From an uncultured Bacteroidia bacterium (GTDB taxonomy: Bacteria > Bacteroidota > Bacteroidia > Bacteroidales > Prolixibacteraceae), in the NCBI GenBank assembly GCA_903923905.1, contig CAIXZH010000021.1:62001-126000 (forward strand): a stretch of 64,000 bases of DNA. The letters run 5' to 3'. Both the position numbers and the translations under genes were made by a program. Under the pieces are notes generated by a model. That model was not told the DNA's origin. It did no database searches and was given only the letters and a program-made list of their open reading frames with translations. Positions 17,782-25,808 of the stretch are shown piece by piece (positions within the stretch are counted from its first letter, which is position 1; each line of letters begins with the position of its first letter).

Positions 17782-19434
17782 TTACAATGCATATTTCGCA
17801 ACAAGAGGCATCTTTCTTCCAAATCCGAACGCTTTTGATGAGACCCTAAGGATCGGAGGAGTCTGGAAACGCTTGTATTCATTTCTGTTCACCAGTAAAA
17901 TTGAACGTTCAACGGTTGCCTGATCAAAACCACTGGCAATAATCTCTGCAGGACTCTTTGCCCGTTCAATATAATCAAAAAGGATCCGGTCCAGCACATC
18001 GTAGTCCGGCAATGAATCTGAATCTTTTTGATCGGGCCTCAGCTCTGCAGAGGGGGGTTTTAAGATCGTGTTCAGAGGGATAATCTCCTGATTGCGGTTA
18101 ATGTACCTTGCCAGTTCGAAGACGTCAGTTTTATAGACATCACCCAGAACAGATAACCCGCCGTTCATATCTCCATATAATGTTCCGTACCCGACTGCAG
18201 CTTCGCTTTTATTGGAAGTATTCAACAGAATATGACCAAATTTGTTGGACAAACCCATTAAAAGAGTTCCGCGGATCCGGGCCTGGATATTTTCTTCGGT
18301 CAGATCGTGAGCCCGTCCTCCAAAAACGGTGGCAAGTGTCTGATCGAAAGCCTCAACAACCGGATTAATTTTAAGAATATCATATCTGACACCGAGTGTG
18401 TCAGCCAGCTTCACGGCGTCATCTATGGAATGATCTGAGGAAAACTTCGAAGGCATTAACAACACATGAATATTTTCGGCTCCGAGTGCTTTTTCAGCGA
18501 GGGCTAATGTGACTGCAGAATCGATTCCTCCCGAAAGACCCAGCGTGGCAGTTTTAAAACCCGTTTTCCGGAAATAATCGGCAATTCCAAGCACAAGGGC
18601 ATCATGAATCTTGGCAATTATTTCAGTTTCAGGCTGTATTACTGGTTCAGCATTCTTTTTATCCGTATCAATAACCGCGAAATCAGGCGAGAAATAGGCC
18701 ATTTCATGAACTATGGCTCCGTTTTGATCCACATACAGGGAACCACCGTCAAAAATTAATTCCGTCTGTGCCCCTATTTGATTGACATAAATAACCGGGA
18801 CTTTGTATTTTCTGGCATTATCCAATAGGATATCTTTTCGGAGTTTTGCCTGATTGTATGAAAAAGGGGAGGCCGAAAGATTGATGATCAGATCGGGATT
18901 TTGTTTGCAATAAGTTTTAACCGGGCATACAGCGTAGAGATTTTCCCTGCCGAAAGCACTGAATACCGGCTGATTAAACCAGAGATCTTCACAAATCGTA
19001 ACTGCAAGCTTTATTCCGTGCAATTCTATCAGGTTAAACTCACGATTGGGTTCAAAATGACGGTATTCATCGAATACATCATAGGTAGGGAGCAGCGTTT
19101 TACTATGAACACTCTCGATCCTGCCATCCGTAAGAAAATAGGCTGAATTAAACAACATTTTTCCGTTTGGGGATTTGTTGATACTCGGACCTCCAACCAA
19201 CGCGGCAATTCCGTGGCAATAGAGGGCAATTCGATTGATTGAATCAATACACTTATCAATGAATTCACGCCGTTCAAGCAGATCGTTTGGATAGTAGCCA
19301 CACACTGCAAGCTCTGAAAATACAATCAGTTCAGCACCCTGGTCTTTTGCCTTTTCAATGTTTTGAATAATCTGATCCCGGTTGGCTTCAAAATTGCCTA
19401 TGTGGTAATTCAACTGGGCAAGTGCTATCTTCAT
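17782..19434 (-). CDS. nadE: Glutamine-dependent NAD+ synthetase
   Basis: 550 residues, cytoplasmic. It makes NAD from deamido-NAD, ATP and glutamine. The N-terminal nitrilase-fold glutaminase domain has its triad Glu41 (VFSELAVCGYYP), Lys112 (HSKTLLP) and Cys148 (AVTICEDLW). The C-terminal synthetase domain has the pyrophosphatase loop SGGIDS at 301-306. The length fits the compact two-domain form found in many bacteria. It lies upstream of the Crp/Fnr gene on the same strand. An outer-membrane barrel gene and a divergent gldB-like gene follow on the other side; a nadE-gldB neighbourhood is familiar from flavobacteria. Confidence 0.96.
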   Translation of the reverse strand: MKIALAQLNYHIGNFEANRDQIIQNIEKAKDQGAELIVFSELAVCGYYPNDLLERREFIDKCIDSINRIALYCHGIAALVGGPSINKSPNGKMLFNSAYFLTDGRIESVHSKTLLPTYDVFDEYRHFEPNREFNLIELHGIKLAVTICEDLWFNQPVFSAFGRENLYAVCPVKTYCKQNPDLIINLSASPFSYNQAKLRKDILLDNARKYKVPVIYVNQIGAQTELIFDGGSLYVDQNGAIVHEMAYFSPDFAVIDTDKKNAEPVIQPETEIIAKIHDALVLGIADYFRKTGFKTATLGLSGGIDSAVTLALAEKALGAENIHVLLMPSKFSSDHSIDDAVKLADTLGVRYDILKINPVVEAFDQTLATVFGGRAHDLTEENIQARIRGTLLMGLSNKFGHILLNTSNKSEAAVGYGTLYGDMNGGLSVLGDVYKTDVFELARYINRNQEIIPLNTILKPPSAELRPDQKDSDSLPDYDVLDRILFDYIERAKSPAEIIASGFDQATVERSILLVNRNEYKRFQTPPILRVSSKAFGFGRKMPLVAKYAL

Positions 19435-19506
19435 GAAAAATTTCTTTATTTATTGATAATCTGGTCTTTTCAGGGAATAATGCCTGTCCAATTAATTCGG
19501 CTGGGT

Positions 19507-20160
19507 TTAAAAAACGAAACCTAATCTGAAACGGATTACATTTAATGTAGTGACATCTTTCACTCCGGCATTGATTGTTGTATCGCTGAACCCGTCGGAA
19601 TAGACCAATCCTCCGGTTATGGCGTTTCCGTGGCCTAATTCATACTCTAAACCTGCTCCAATATTCAGACCGATAGTGTAAAACCGTATCTCATTCCTGA
19701 CTACTTGTTTATTGAAATCTGGAATATTGATCGTCGCTTTTGTTTTAAGGTTTATCCAGTTCGTTAAACCAAATTGTGCATAAAAACGGATATGATTAAA
19801 ATCCCTGGTTCGCATCTTCAGTGCCAGTGGAAATTCGAGGTTCGTCAGGTAATAATCAACCGTAGTACCAGCCGGAAGCATTGTTCCGCCAAAAGGGACA
19901 GCATTCCGATAATTAAGTGAACCGCCCATAGTGCTCACTGTCATTCCTGTGACAATCAGGTAGGTATCTGAGTGCAGAAAAATATCCCCTTCAATACCAT
20001 ATCCATATCCGAGATGAATTTTACCTTCATCAATCAATTTCGAATCAGAGGTCATCCACGATACCTGGGGACTTGCAATAAAAGTAAGATCATACCTCTT
20101 CTGGGAATAAGAATTGGTTATCGCAGAGAGTAAAACAAGAACCAGCATGAGTTTTTTCAT
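19507..20160 (-). CDS. Outer-membrane beta-barrel protein (PorT-like)
   Basis: 217 residues from the ATG at 20160. An upstream in-frame ATG at 20196 would add 12 residues before the signal peptide, so I prefer the shorter start (MKKLMLVLVL...SYSQ). The mature part begins RYDLTFIASPQVSWM and consists of alternating beta strands, ending in phenylalanine as outer-membrane barrels do. It resembles the small eight-stranded OMP_b-brl_2/PorT-type barrels of Bacteroidota. It is divergent from the gldB-like gene, whose start is 95 bases away. A role in surface secretion or gliding is suggested by context only. Confidence 0.78.
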   Translation of the reverse strand: MKKLMLVLVLLSAITNSYSQKRYDLTFIASPQVSWMTSDSKLIDEGKIHLGYGYGIEGDIFLHSDTYLIVTGMTVSTMGGSLNYRNAVPFGGTMLPAGTTVDYYLTNLEFPLALKMRTRDFNHIRFYAQFGLTNWINLKTKATINIPDFNKQVVRNEIRFYTIGLNIGAGLEYELGHGNAITGGLVYSDGFSDTTINAGVKDVTTLNVIRFRLGFVF

Positions 20161-20254
20161 ATTGCCAGAAATTTTAAATATGGTTGTCCCGCTCATTTTA
20201 TACTTTTACGCCAATCAATAGAACAAATGTAGTTAAAATTTAAAATGGTGATCT

Positions 20255-21262
20255 ATGCTTAAAGTTTTCCATATTCTTCCACTGATAATTTTATTGATCA
20301 GTTGTCAAAGAAACCCATTGAAAGTAGATATTTCAGACATCGATTTAACCCTTAACCTCAAGAGACTGGATCAGGATATATTCAAGGTTACACCTGAAAA
20401 TATGCATCAGATTATTCCTCAGTTAAAACAAACCTATGGGCCGTTCCTTAATGCTTACAATGAGAATATTATCGCAGTGGGTGATCCCTCCGATTCACTA
20501 TATGCCACCTATTTGAATGAATTTCTCAGGGACTCTGTTAGGATATCGACAAAACTGAAAATCGATTCGGTTTTTCATGATATTACAAGCCTTCAGAAAA
20601 GGCTGGAGGATGGCTTCCGGCACTTTAAGTATTATTTTCCTGCCAAACGAATTCCCCAATTAATCACCATCATCTCCGGATTTAATCAGTCAGTGGTAAT
20701 GACTACAGAAGCCATCGGGATCAGTCTTGACAATTACCTTGGAGCCGATTGTCCGTTTTATACCAGGCTTGCACTTCCGGCATACAAAAGGGAAAATATG
20801 TACAGTGCCAAGATACCAACTGATGTACTGTACGCCTGGGGGATTTCAGAATTTGAGTTTGATGAGGCACATAACAATCTATTGTCCCAGATGATCTATC
20901 AGGGAAAGATGCTCTATTTTTTAGATGCCATGTTCCCTGAAGATCCTGATAATCTTAAAATTGGATTCCAATCTGAAAAGCTGGATTGGTGTAAGAAGAA
21001 TGAAGAGGGAATGTGGACCTATCTCATTGAACACAAACTTCTTTTTACATCAGACAGGATGAATATTGTCCGGTTTATCAATCCGGCTCCGTTTACTTCA
21101 AGTTTTACTGCCGAGTCTCCGGGAAGGGCAGGCATATGGCTTGGCTGGCAAATTGTAAGGATGTACATGAAAAAGCATCCCGGAATCTCACTTCCTGAAC
21201 TTATGTCGGATAACGACTATCAACGGATTTTAAATGATTCAGGATATGCTCCAGGAGAATAA
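20255..21262 (+). CDS. gldB: GldB-like gliding motility lipoprotein
   Basis: 335 residues with a lipoprotein signal (LLISC, Cys17), so membrane anchored. The body matches the GldB family as I know it: an N-terminal DLTLNLKRLDQDIF segment, a central ITIISGFNQSVV...GISLDNYLG stretch, and a C-terminal SPGRAGIWLGWQIV...YMKKHPGISLPELM region. GldB is needed for gliding and type IX secretion-linked functions in flavobacteria. Homologues also occur in non-gliding Bacteroidota, so motility is not proven. No gldC follows. A convergent DUF1080 gene lies beyond a hairpin. Confidence 0.82.
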   Translation: MLKVFHILPLIILLISCQRNPLKVDISDIDLTLNLKRLDQDIFKVTPENMHQIIPQLKQTYGPFLNAYNENIIAVGDPSDSLYATYLNEFLRDSVRISTKLKIDSVFHDITSLQKRLEDGFRHFKYYFPAKRIPQLITIISGFNQSVVMTTEAIGISLDNYLGADCPFYTRLALPAYKRENMYSAKIPTDVLYAWGISEFEFDEAHNNLLSQMIYQGKMLYFLDAMFPEDPDNLKIGFQSEKLDWCKKNEEGMWTYLIEHKLLFTSDRMNIVRFINPAPFTSSFTAESPGRAGIWLGWQIVRMYMKKHPGISLPELMSDNDYQRILNDSGYAPGE

Positions 21263-21276
21263 CCCGGGTCTGCCGA

Positions 21277-21309
21277 AGTGAGAGCCCGACTTTGAGTCGG
21301 ACCCTCACT
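21277..21309. terminator. Bidirectional hairpin between convergent genes
   Basis: AGTGAGAGCCCGAC (21277-21290) pairs with GTCGGACCCTCACT (21296-21309) with two mismatches and a 5-base loop. It lies between the gldB-like gene and the convergent DUF1080 gene, where a shared terminator is expected. Confidence 0.6.
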
Positions 21310-21331
21310 ATTAAAGATAGAAATAGAATAT

Positions 21332-22078
21332 TTATTTCACCTGAATTTTAATGTTTCGTACCCAAACATCGTTTCCATGATCCTGAATACCTATGTAACC
21401 CTCTTTGGCAACCTTAGCCCAATCGGGATTGTATGTGGGGAATTTTGAATTCTTCACCAGCTCATTCCATTCAGGAGTCCAGAGATGATATTCAAGAATT
21501 TTCTGACCATTCTGAAAATGGATTACAGTACCCTGATAGACAAGGATCTCTGCGCTATTCCATTCACCGGCAGGTTTTGTGTTCTGTGGATTGGCAGGGA
21601 TCAGGTCGTAAAGTGAACCTGCCTGACGATTGCCGTCTTTACCCAACAAGGCATCCGGATGACGGTCATTATCCAACAACTGGAATTCTGGGGCTGTTCT
21701 CCAGATCTCTTTTCCGGGAATCTCCTGGGCCAGATAGAAAATGCCGGAATTACCCCCATTTGAGATTTTCCACTCAAGCTTCAGATGGAAATTTGTAAAT
21801 TTCTTGCCATAAATAAGGTCACCGCCATTTACAGAGCCTGCTTCACCATTACCGGAACCCTTTAAATGTATTGTTCCATCCTCAATATTCCAGTCAGCGG
21901 GAAAATTTGTCTTATTGTATCCACGCCATCCATCACTGGTTTTTCCATCAAACAGTAAAACCCAGCCAGTCTCTTTCTCTTTTTGGGTAAGGGCGTTTAA
22001 AGTAGTCTCATTCTTAGGAGCACAACTGGTTATTACGAAAAGAATAAAAACAAACAAAATTAAAAGTAAATTTTTCAT
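21332..22078 (-). CDS. DUF1080 (3-keto-disaccharide hydrolase-type) lipoprotein, copy 1
   Basis: 248 residues with a lipoprotein signal (VITSC, Cys19). The single jelly-roll domain shows the family landmarks LLFDGKTSDGW, NSGIFY, GSLYDLI, GEWNS and GYIGIQDHG. Characterised DUF1080 proteins cleave 3-keto-glycosides made by Gfo/Idh-type oxidoreductases. Two more copies are in this window (22297 and 41953), and a Gfo/Idh protein is at 9219. It is close in sequence to the copy 218 bases upstream. The substrate is unknown. Confidence 0.9.
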   Translation of the reverse strand: MKNLLLILFVFILFVITSCAPKNETTLNALTQKEKETGWVLLFDGKTSDGWRGYNKTNFPADWNIEDGTIHLKGSGNGEAGSVNGGDLIYGKKFTNFHLKLEWKISNGGNSGIFYLAQEIPGKEIWRTAPEFQLLDNDRHPDALLGKDGNRQAGSLYDLIPANPQNTKPAGEWNSAEILVYQGTVIHFQNGQKILEYHLWTPEWNELVKNSKFPTYNPDWAKVAKEGYIGIQDHGNDVWVRNIKIQVK

Positions 22079-22296
22079 TGATCAAAAGTTTAATTTGTGA
22101 ATTATATGACACGTGTTGAATCGATTAGATATCATAACGATAAATAATTGCCTGATTATCCGCTTTGCAAATTTTCAAAAATCTTTTGGATTTCGACTCT
22201 TATTTTGGCTAAAATAAGGGGATGAAATCCAACAAAACTCAGAATATCCTTATTTACAATATAATAAGCCAGGTTGCATCGTTGAAAAGGGAAGGA

Positions 22297-23109
22297 TCAC
22301 AGTGCCCTGACCTTAATATTCCGGAACCATACATCACTGCCGTGATCCTGTAAGCCGATCAAACCCTCTTTGGCAATATTCTCCCAATCGGGATTCAGCT
22401 CCGGGAATTTCGATTTACTCACCAATGTTTTCCACTCCGGTGTCCAAAGTTCATACTGCAGAACAAGAACGCCGTTCTGGCGATGAACTATTTTACCCTG
22501 GTCACAGACTATTTCAATGGAGTTCCATTCACCGGCAGGTCTTGCATTCTGTGGATTTGCCGGGATTAGGTCATAGAGCGATCCGGCCTTCCTGTTCCCG
22601 TTATTACCTCGGAAGGAATCTGGATTTCTTTCATTATCAAGGATCTGCATCTCGAGGGCACTTTTATAAAGTGGCCAGTCTGCCACTTCCTTTCCTAAAT
22701 AGAAGATCCCCGAATTACCCCCACTTGCCACCTTCCATTCCAACCGGAGATCAAAATTTGAGAATAGCTGACCTGAATAAATGATATCTCCGCCATCCGA
22801 TTTGCCTGCTTCTCCTCTGCTGATTTCGCTTTGACATCTTAGGGTTCCATCCTCAACGATCCAGGCAGCGGGAAAATTCTTCTTATTATAGCCCCTCCAG
22901 CCGGTAGAGGTAGTCCCATCAAATAAAAGTTTCCAATCCTGTGCCTTTTCAGCATCTGTCAGTTGATTGACAGGGCCTTTAACACAGCACTGAACATTCT
23001 CGATTTGTTTCCTGACCGTCTGAGAATCTGCACCGTTCTTTTTATTCCCGATTCGACAACTGGTCACCAGGATAATTAAAATCACTACACAAGCTTCTGA
23101 TTTAATCAT
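22297..23109 (-). CDS. DUF1080 (3-keto-disaccharide hydrolase-type) lipoprotein, copy 2
   Basis: 270 residues with a lipoprotein signal (LVTSC, Cys18) and a longer linker before the domain than in copy 1. Landmarks are LLFDGTTSTGW, GNSGIFYLG, GSLYDLIPANP, GEWNS and GLIGLQDHG. It is probably a tandem duplicate of the gene at 21332, same strand, with 218 bases between. No hairpin that would end the transcript is obvious in that gap, so joint transcription is possible. Likely acts on oxidised glycosides in the periplasm, by family knowledge. Confidence 0.9.
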   Translation of the reverse strand: MIKSEACVVILIILVTSCRIGNKKNGADSQTVRKQIENVQCCVKGPVNQLTDAEKAQDWKLLFDGTTSTGWRGYNKKNFPAAWIVEDGTLRCQSEISRGEAGKSDGGDIIYSGQLFSNFDLRLEWKVASGGNSGIFYLGKEVADWPLYKSALEMQILDNERNPDSFRGNNGNRKAGSLYDLIPANPQNARPAGEWNSIEIVCDQGKIVHRQNGVLVLQYELWTPEWKTLVSKSKFPELNPDWENIAKEGLIGLQDHGSDVWFRNIKVRAL

Positions 23110-23262
23110 GACTTACCTATTTACAAATAAAAAATACCGGAATTATTCGGAAACCTGTAGCCCTGAGGTTTGACTCTTTGGTTCAAGCCCGGGAGTGCGA
23201 AATATTGATTCAAATTTACAATAAAATGAGCATTGTAAAAATGGGGTAGCCTAAATATGTAT

Positions 23263-23270
23263 TAGATTTG
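23263..23270 (+). promoter_or_regulatory. Possible -7 box upstream of phosphofructokinase
   Basis: TAGATTTG matches the Bacteroidota -7 pattern TAnnTTTG and lies 55 bases before the ATG. No good TTTG -33 box sits at the right distance. Confidence 0.35.
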
Positions 23271-23325
23271 CAATATTTAAATAATTTAAAAAAGACCTAT
23301 TAATTTAAAGTAAAGGTATTTGGTT

Positions 23326-24348
23326 ATGGGTAAAAAAATTGCAATTCTGACAGCTGGAGGGGACTGTCCCGGATTAAATGCGGCCATCAGGGGGGTCGGA
23401 AAAACCGCAATTGTCAATCATGGAATGGAAGTAATTGGATTTACTGCCGGTTATAGTGGTTTAATCCGGAAAGAGTATGTCGAACTGGACGAAACAAAAC
23501 TTTCAGGTATCCTTACCCTGGGAGGGACTATTCTGGGAACTTCGCGTGAGAAACCGTTCAAATTGGAGAAAGGATTAACGTATAACAATAAACCGGGTCT
23601 GATTAAGAAAAACTATGAAGAATTGGGGCTCGACTGCGTAGTCTGCATCGGGGGAAACGGAACGATGAAAACGGCCCATTTGCTTTCCCAGGAAGGACTT
23701 AATGTGATTGGCATTCCCAAGACCATTGATAATGATGTTTTCGGAACAGAGCTCACTTTCGGTTTTGACTCGGCAGTAAGCATTGCCACTGAAGCAATTG
23801 ACAGACTGCACTCTACGGCCAATTCACATCAGCGGGCGATGGTCATCGAGGTGATGGGGCACAATGCCGGCTGGATTGCTCTCTATGCCGGAATAGCAGG
23901 AGGTGGAGATATTATCCTGATCCCTGAAATTGAGTACGATATTACGAAAGTTTGCAAAACGATTGAGGAGCGTTTTTCGAAAGGAAAAGTATCAGCCATT
24001 GTCGTGGTTGCAGAAGGGATTCAGAAACCTGAAAATATTTCTGCAGCCTCCTATATCGTCAGTAAAATTCAGCAACTTACTAAGATTGAAGCCCGCGAAA
24101 CAAGGTTAGGCTACGTTCAACGAGGTGGGAGCCCTTCAGCTATGGACAGGATTCTGGCAACCCGGTACGGCGCCTATGCCGCTGAATTGATTGCCAGGGG
24201 AGAATATGGACAAATGGTTGCCATTCACGGAGATGTCCTGAGTGCGGTGCCGCTTGAAGAGGTGGGAGGTAAGCTCAGCCTGGTGGATCCGAACCACCTG
24301 CTAATCAAAAAGGCGAGGAATATGGGTGTTCTTTTTGGTGACGAATAA
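23326..24348 (+). CDS. pfkA: 6-phosphofructokinase (group III, mixed ATP/PPi signature)
   Basis: 340 residues from the ATG at 23326; a TTG two codons earlier is less likely. It phosphorylates fructose 6-phosphate to the 1,6-bisphosphate in glycolysis. TAGGDCPGLN starts the phosphate donor site. The donor-choice residues read GGNGT (109-113) and PKTIDND (131-137). A Gly where PPi enzymes have Asp, with a Lys where classical ATP enzymes have Gly, is the mixed pattern of group III enzymes. So ATP is likelier than PPi, but assay is needed. It is followed by a small membrane protein gene on the same strand. Confidence 0.93.
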   Translation: MGKKIAILTAGGDCPGLNAAIRGVGKTAIVNHGMEVIGFTAGYSGLIRKEYVELDETKLSGILTLGGTILGTSREKPFKLEKGLTYNNKPGLIKKNYEELGLDCVVCIGGNGTMKTAHLLSQEGLNVIGIPKTIDNDVFGTELTFGFDSAVSIATEAIDRLHSTANSHQRAMVIEVMGHNAGWIALYAGIAGGGDIILIPEIEYDITKVCKTIEERFSKGKVSAIVVVAEGIQKPENISAASYIVSKIQQLTKIEARETRLGYVQRGGSPSAMDRILATRYGAYAAELIARGEYGQMVAIHGDVLSAVPLEEVGGKLSLVDPNHLLIKKARNMGVLFGDE

Positions 24349-24387
24349 GAGTCTTGGGGATTTACATTCTTGAACAAATTAACGGAT

Positions 24388-24573
24388 ATGAATAAACAAA
24401 GCAGAATTATAGGTGTTTTTGTTCTATTGCTCATTGTCAGTGTTGGAAACTTTTCCAGAAATCTTTCACAGGGAAATATCCGGACAGTTGATTTTTTAAA
24501 TATCTGGGCAATTGGTGCTATTTCGGGATTGCTCATTTACAAAGTGATCGAACTAATTAAAAAGAATAAATGA
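24388..24573 (+). CDS. Small membrane protein with two predicted helices
   Basis: 61 residues from the ATG at 24388; an in-frame TTG at 24370 is less likely. Two hydrophobic stretches (about 8-20 and 39-54) flank a polar loop, and the protein ends in Lys-rich KKNK. Its TGA overlaps the ATG of the DUF1573 gene in an ATGA, which suggests translational coupling. No family is recognised. A link to the DUF1573 protein is inferred only from this coupling. Confidence 0.65.
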   Translation: MNKQSRIIGVFVLLLIVSVGNFSRNLSQGNIRTVDFLNIWAIGAISGLLIYKVIELIKKNK

Positions 24574-25655
24574 ACAGAATTTTTGGAATCATCACCCTCT
24601 TTGTTCTAACTTTTGGGTTATCTGTTGCAAAAGCCCAATCGCTGGCAGATATTCAGTTTGAAAAGATGGATCATAATTTTGGTCGTATTAAGGAAGAGGG
24701 AGGCCCGGCTATTTTCAACTTCAAATTTACAAATACCGGAAAAGTGCCCCTAATTCTTCAGGGGGTTGAGGCTTCATGCGGGTGCACCATGCCCGAATGG
24801 AGTCAGGAACCGATTCTTCCGGGAAAGACGGGAATGATTAAAGTCTCCTTTGATCCTGATCACCGCCCGGGTGCATTTGCCAAAAGTATCACAATAAATG
24901 CCAATGTACCTAAAACTACCCGAGTTCTGACCATTTCAGGTGAAGTCATCGAAAAAAACCTGGGTATTCTCGACCATTATCCCGTTGATTTTGGAAATAT
25001 CAGGTTATCTTCCAGCGATTTGTCATTTGTCAGAATCAAAGACAACGAAATAAAAACGGATACGGTTAAACTTTATAATCCCGGGACTTCCCCTGTATCG
25101 GTAAATTTCAAAATAATTCCGCCTCATATTTCAATTACAACAATACCGGCCATCATTCCCCCAAAATCGACAGGTTATTTTCTGATCACCTTCGATGCCA
25201 CGCGGAAACCAGTTTACGGTTTTGTTACAAACCGCATCTATTTGTCGTTTAATGACGAAGATAATTTCAAAAATGCCATTACCATAAGCGGAACCATTGA
25301 AGAGGATTTTTCGAGACTGAATACTACCGATCTGGAAAATGCTCCCCGCATCGAGTTCAGCAGCAGAGTATTCGATTTCAAGGAAATACCCGAAGGAAAA
25401 ACTGTTGAGAACACTTTTATAATTATGAATAAAGGGAAAAAGGATCTTGTAATACGCAGTGTAACCGCGTCTTGCGGCTGTACCACTGGCAAGCTGTCAT
25501 CCAACACCATTCCCCCGGAAGGGACTACTGAATTGAAGGTCTCATTTGATTCACATGAAAAGGTGGGTATGCAAAATAAGATTATAACAATTATTTCGAA
25601 TGACCCTCAGCATTCGACGACCCTTTTAAGAGTCATCGGAACCGTGAAGAAGTAA
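24570..25655 (+). CDS. DUF1573 domain exported protein
   Basis: 361 residues with a signal peptide (about 1-23, ending AKAQS). At least two DUF1573 Ig-like repeats (about 28-125 and 265-360) each carry the family landmark EASCGCT or TASCGCT, with a more diverged repeat between. DUF1573 domains resemble the ASPM/SPD-2/Hydin fold and are common in exported Bacteroidota proteins, but the function is not settled. It overlaps the preceding small membrane protein gene by 4 bases. A long inverted repeat follows its stop. Confidence 0.88.
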   Translation: MNRIFGIITLFVLTFGLSVAKAQSLADIQFEKMDHNFGRIKEEGGPAIFNFKFTNTGKVPLILQGVEASCGCTMPEWSQEPILPGKTGMIKVSFDPDHRPGAFAKSITINANVPKTTRVLTISGEVIEKNLGILDHYPVDFGNIRLSSSDLSFVRIKDNEIKTDTVKLYNPGTSPVSVNFKIIPPHISITTIPAIIPPKSTGYFLITFDATRKPVYGFVTNRIYLSFNDEDNFKNAITISGTIEEDFSRLNTTDLENAPRIEFSSRVFDFKEIPEGKTVENTFIIMNKGKKDLVIRSVTASCGCTTGKLSSNTIPPEGTTELKVSFDSHEKVGMQNKIITIISNDPQHSTTLLRVIGTVKK

Positions 25656-25665
25656 CTGTGGGAAA

Positions 25666-25779
25666 GGCTTTTAGGCTATTAGACTGTTCGGCTTTTAGGA
25701 TTTACAGGCTAGAATAAATATTGAAAAATAGAGAACGACCGAAAAACCCGAATAGCCTACAGTCTAATAGCCGAAAGCC
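25666..25779. repeat. Long imperfect inverted repeat
   Basis: The left arm (25666-25687) and right arm (25759-25779) pair over about 21 bases, 14 of them perfect from ACAGTCTAATAGCC. The arms are built from the same short words CTATTAGACTGT and GGCTTTTAGG. It fills the spacer between the DUF1573 and meaB genes and could act as a terminator or be a mobile intergenic repeat. Confidence 0.6.
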
Positions 25780-25808
25780 TAAAAGTCTAAACAGCTAAAT
25801 ATCAAAAC

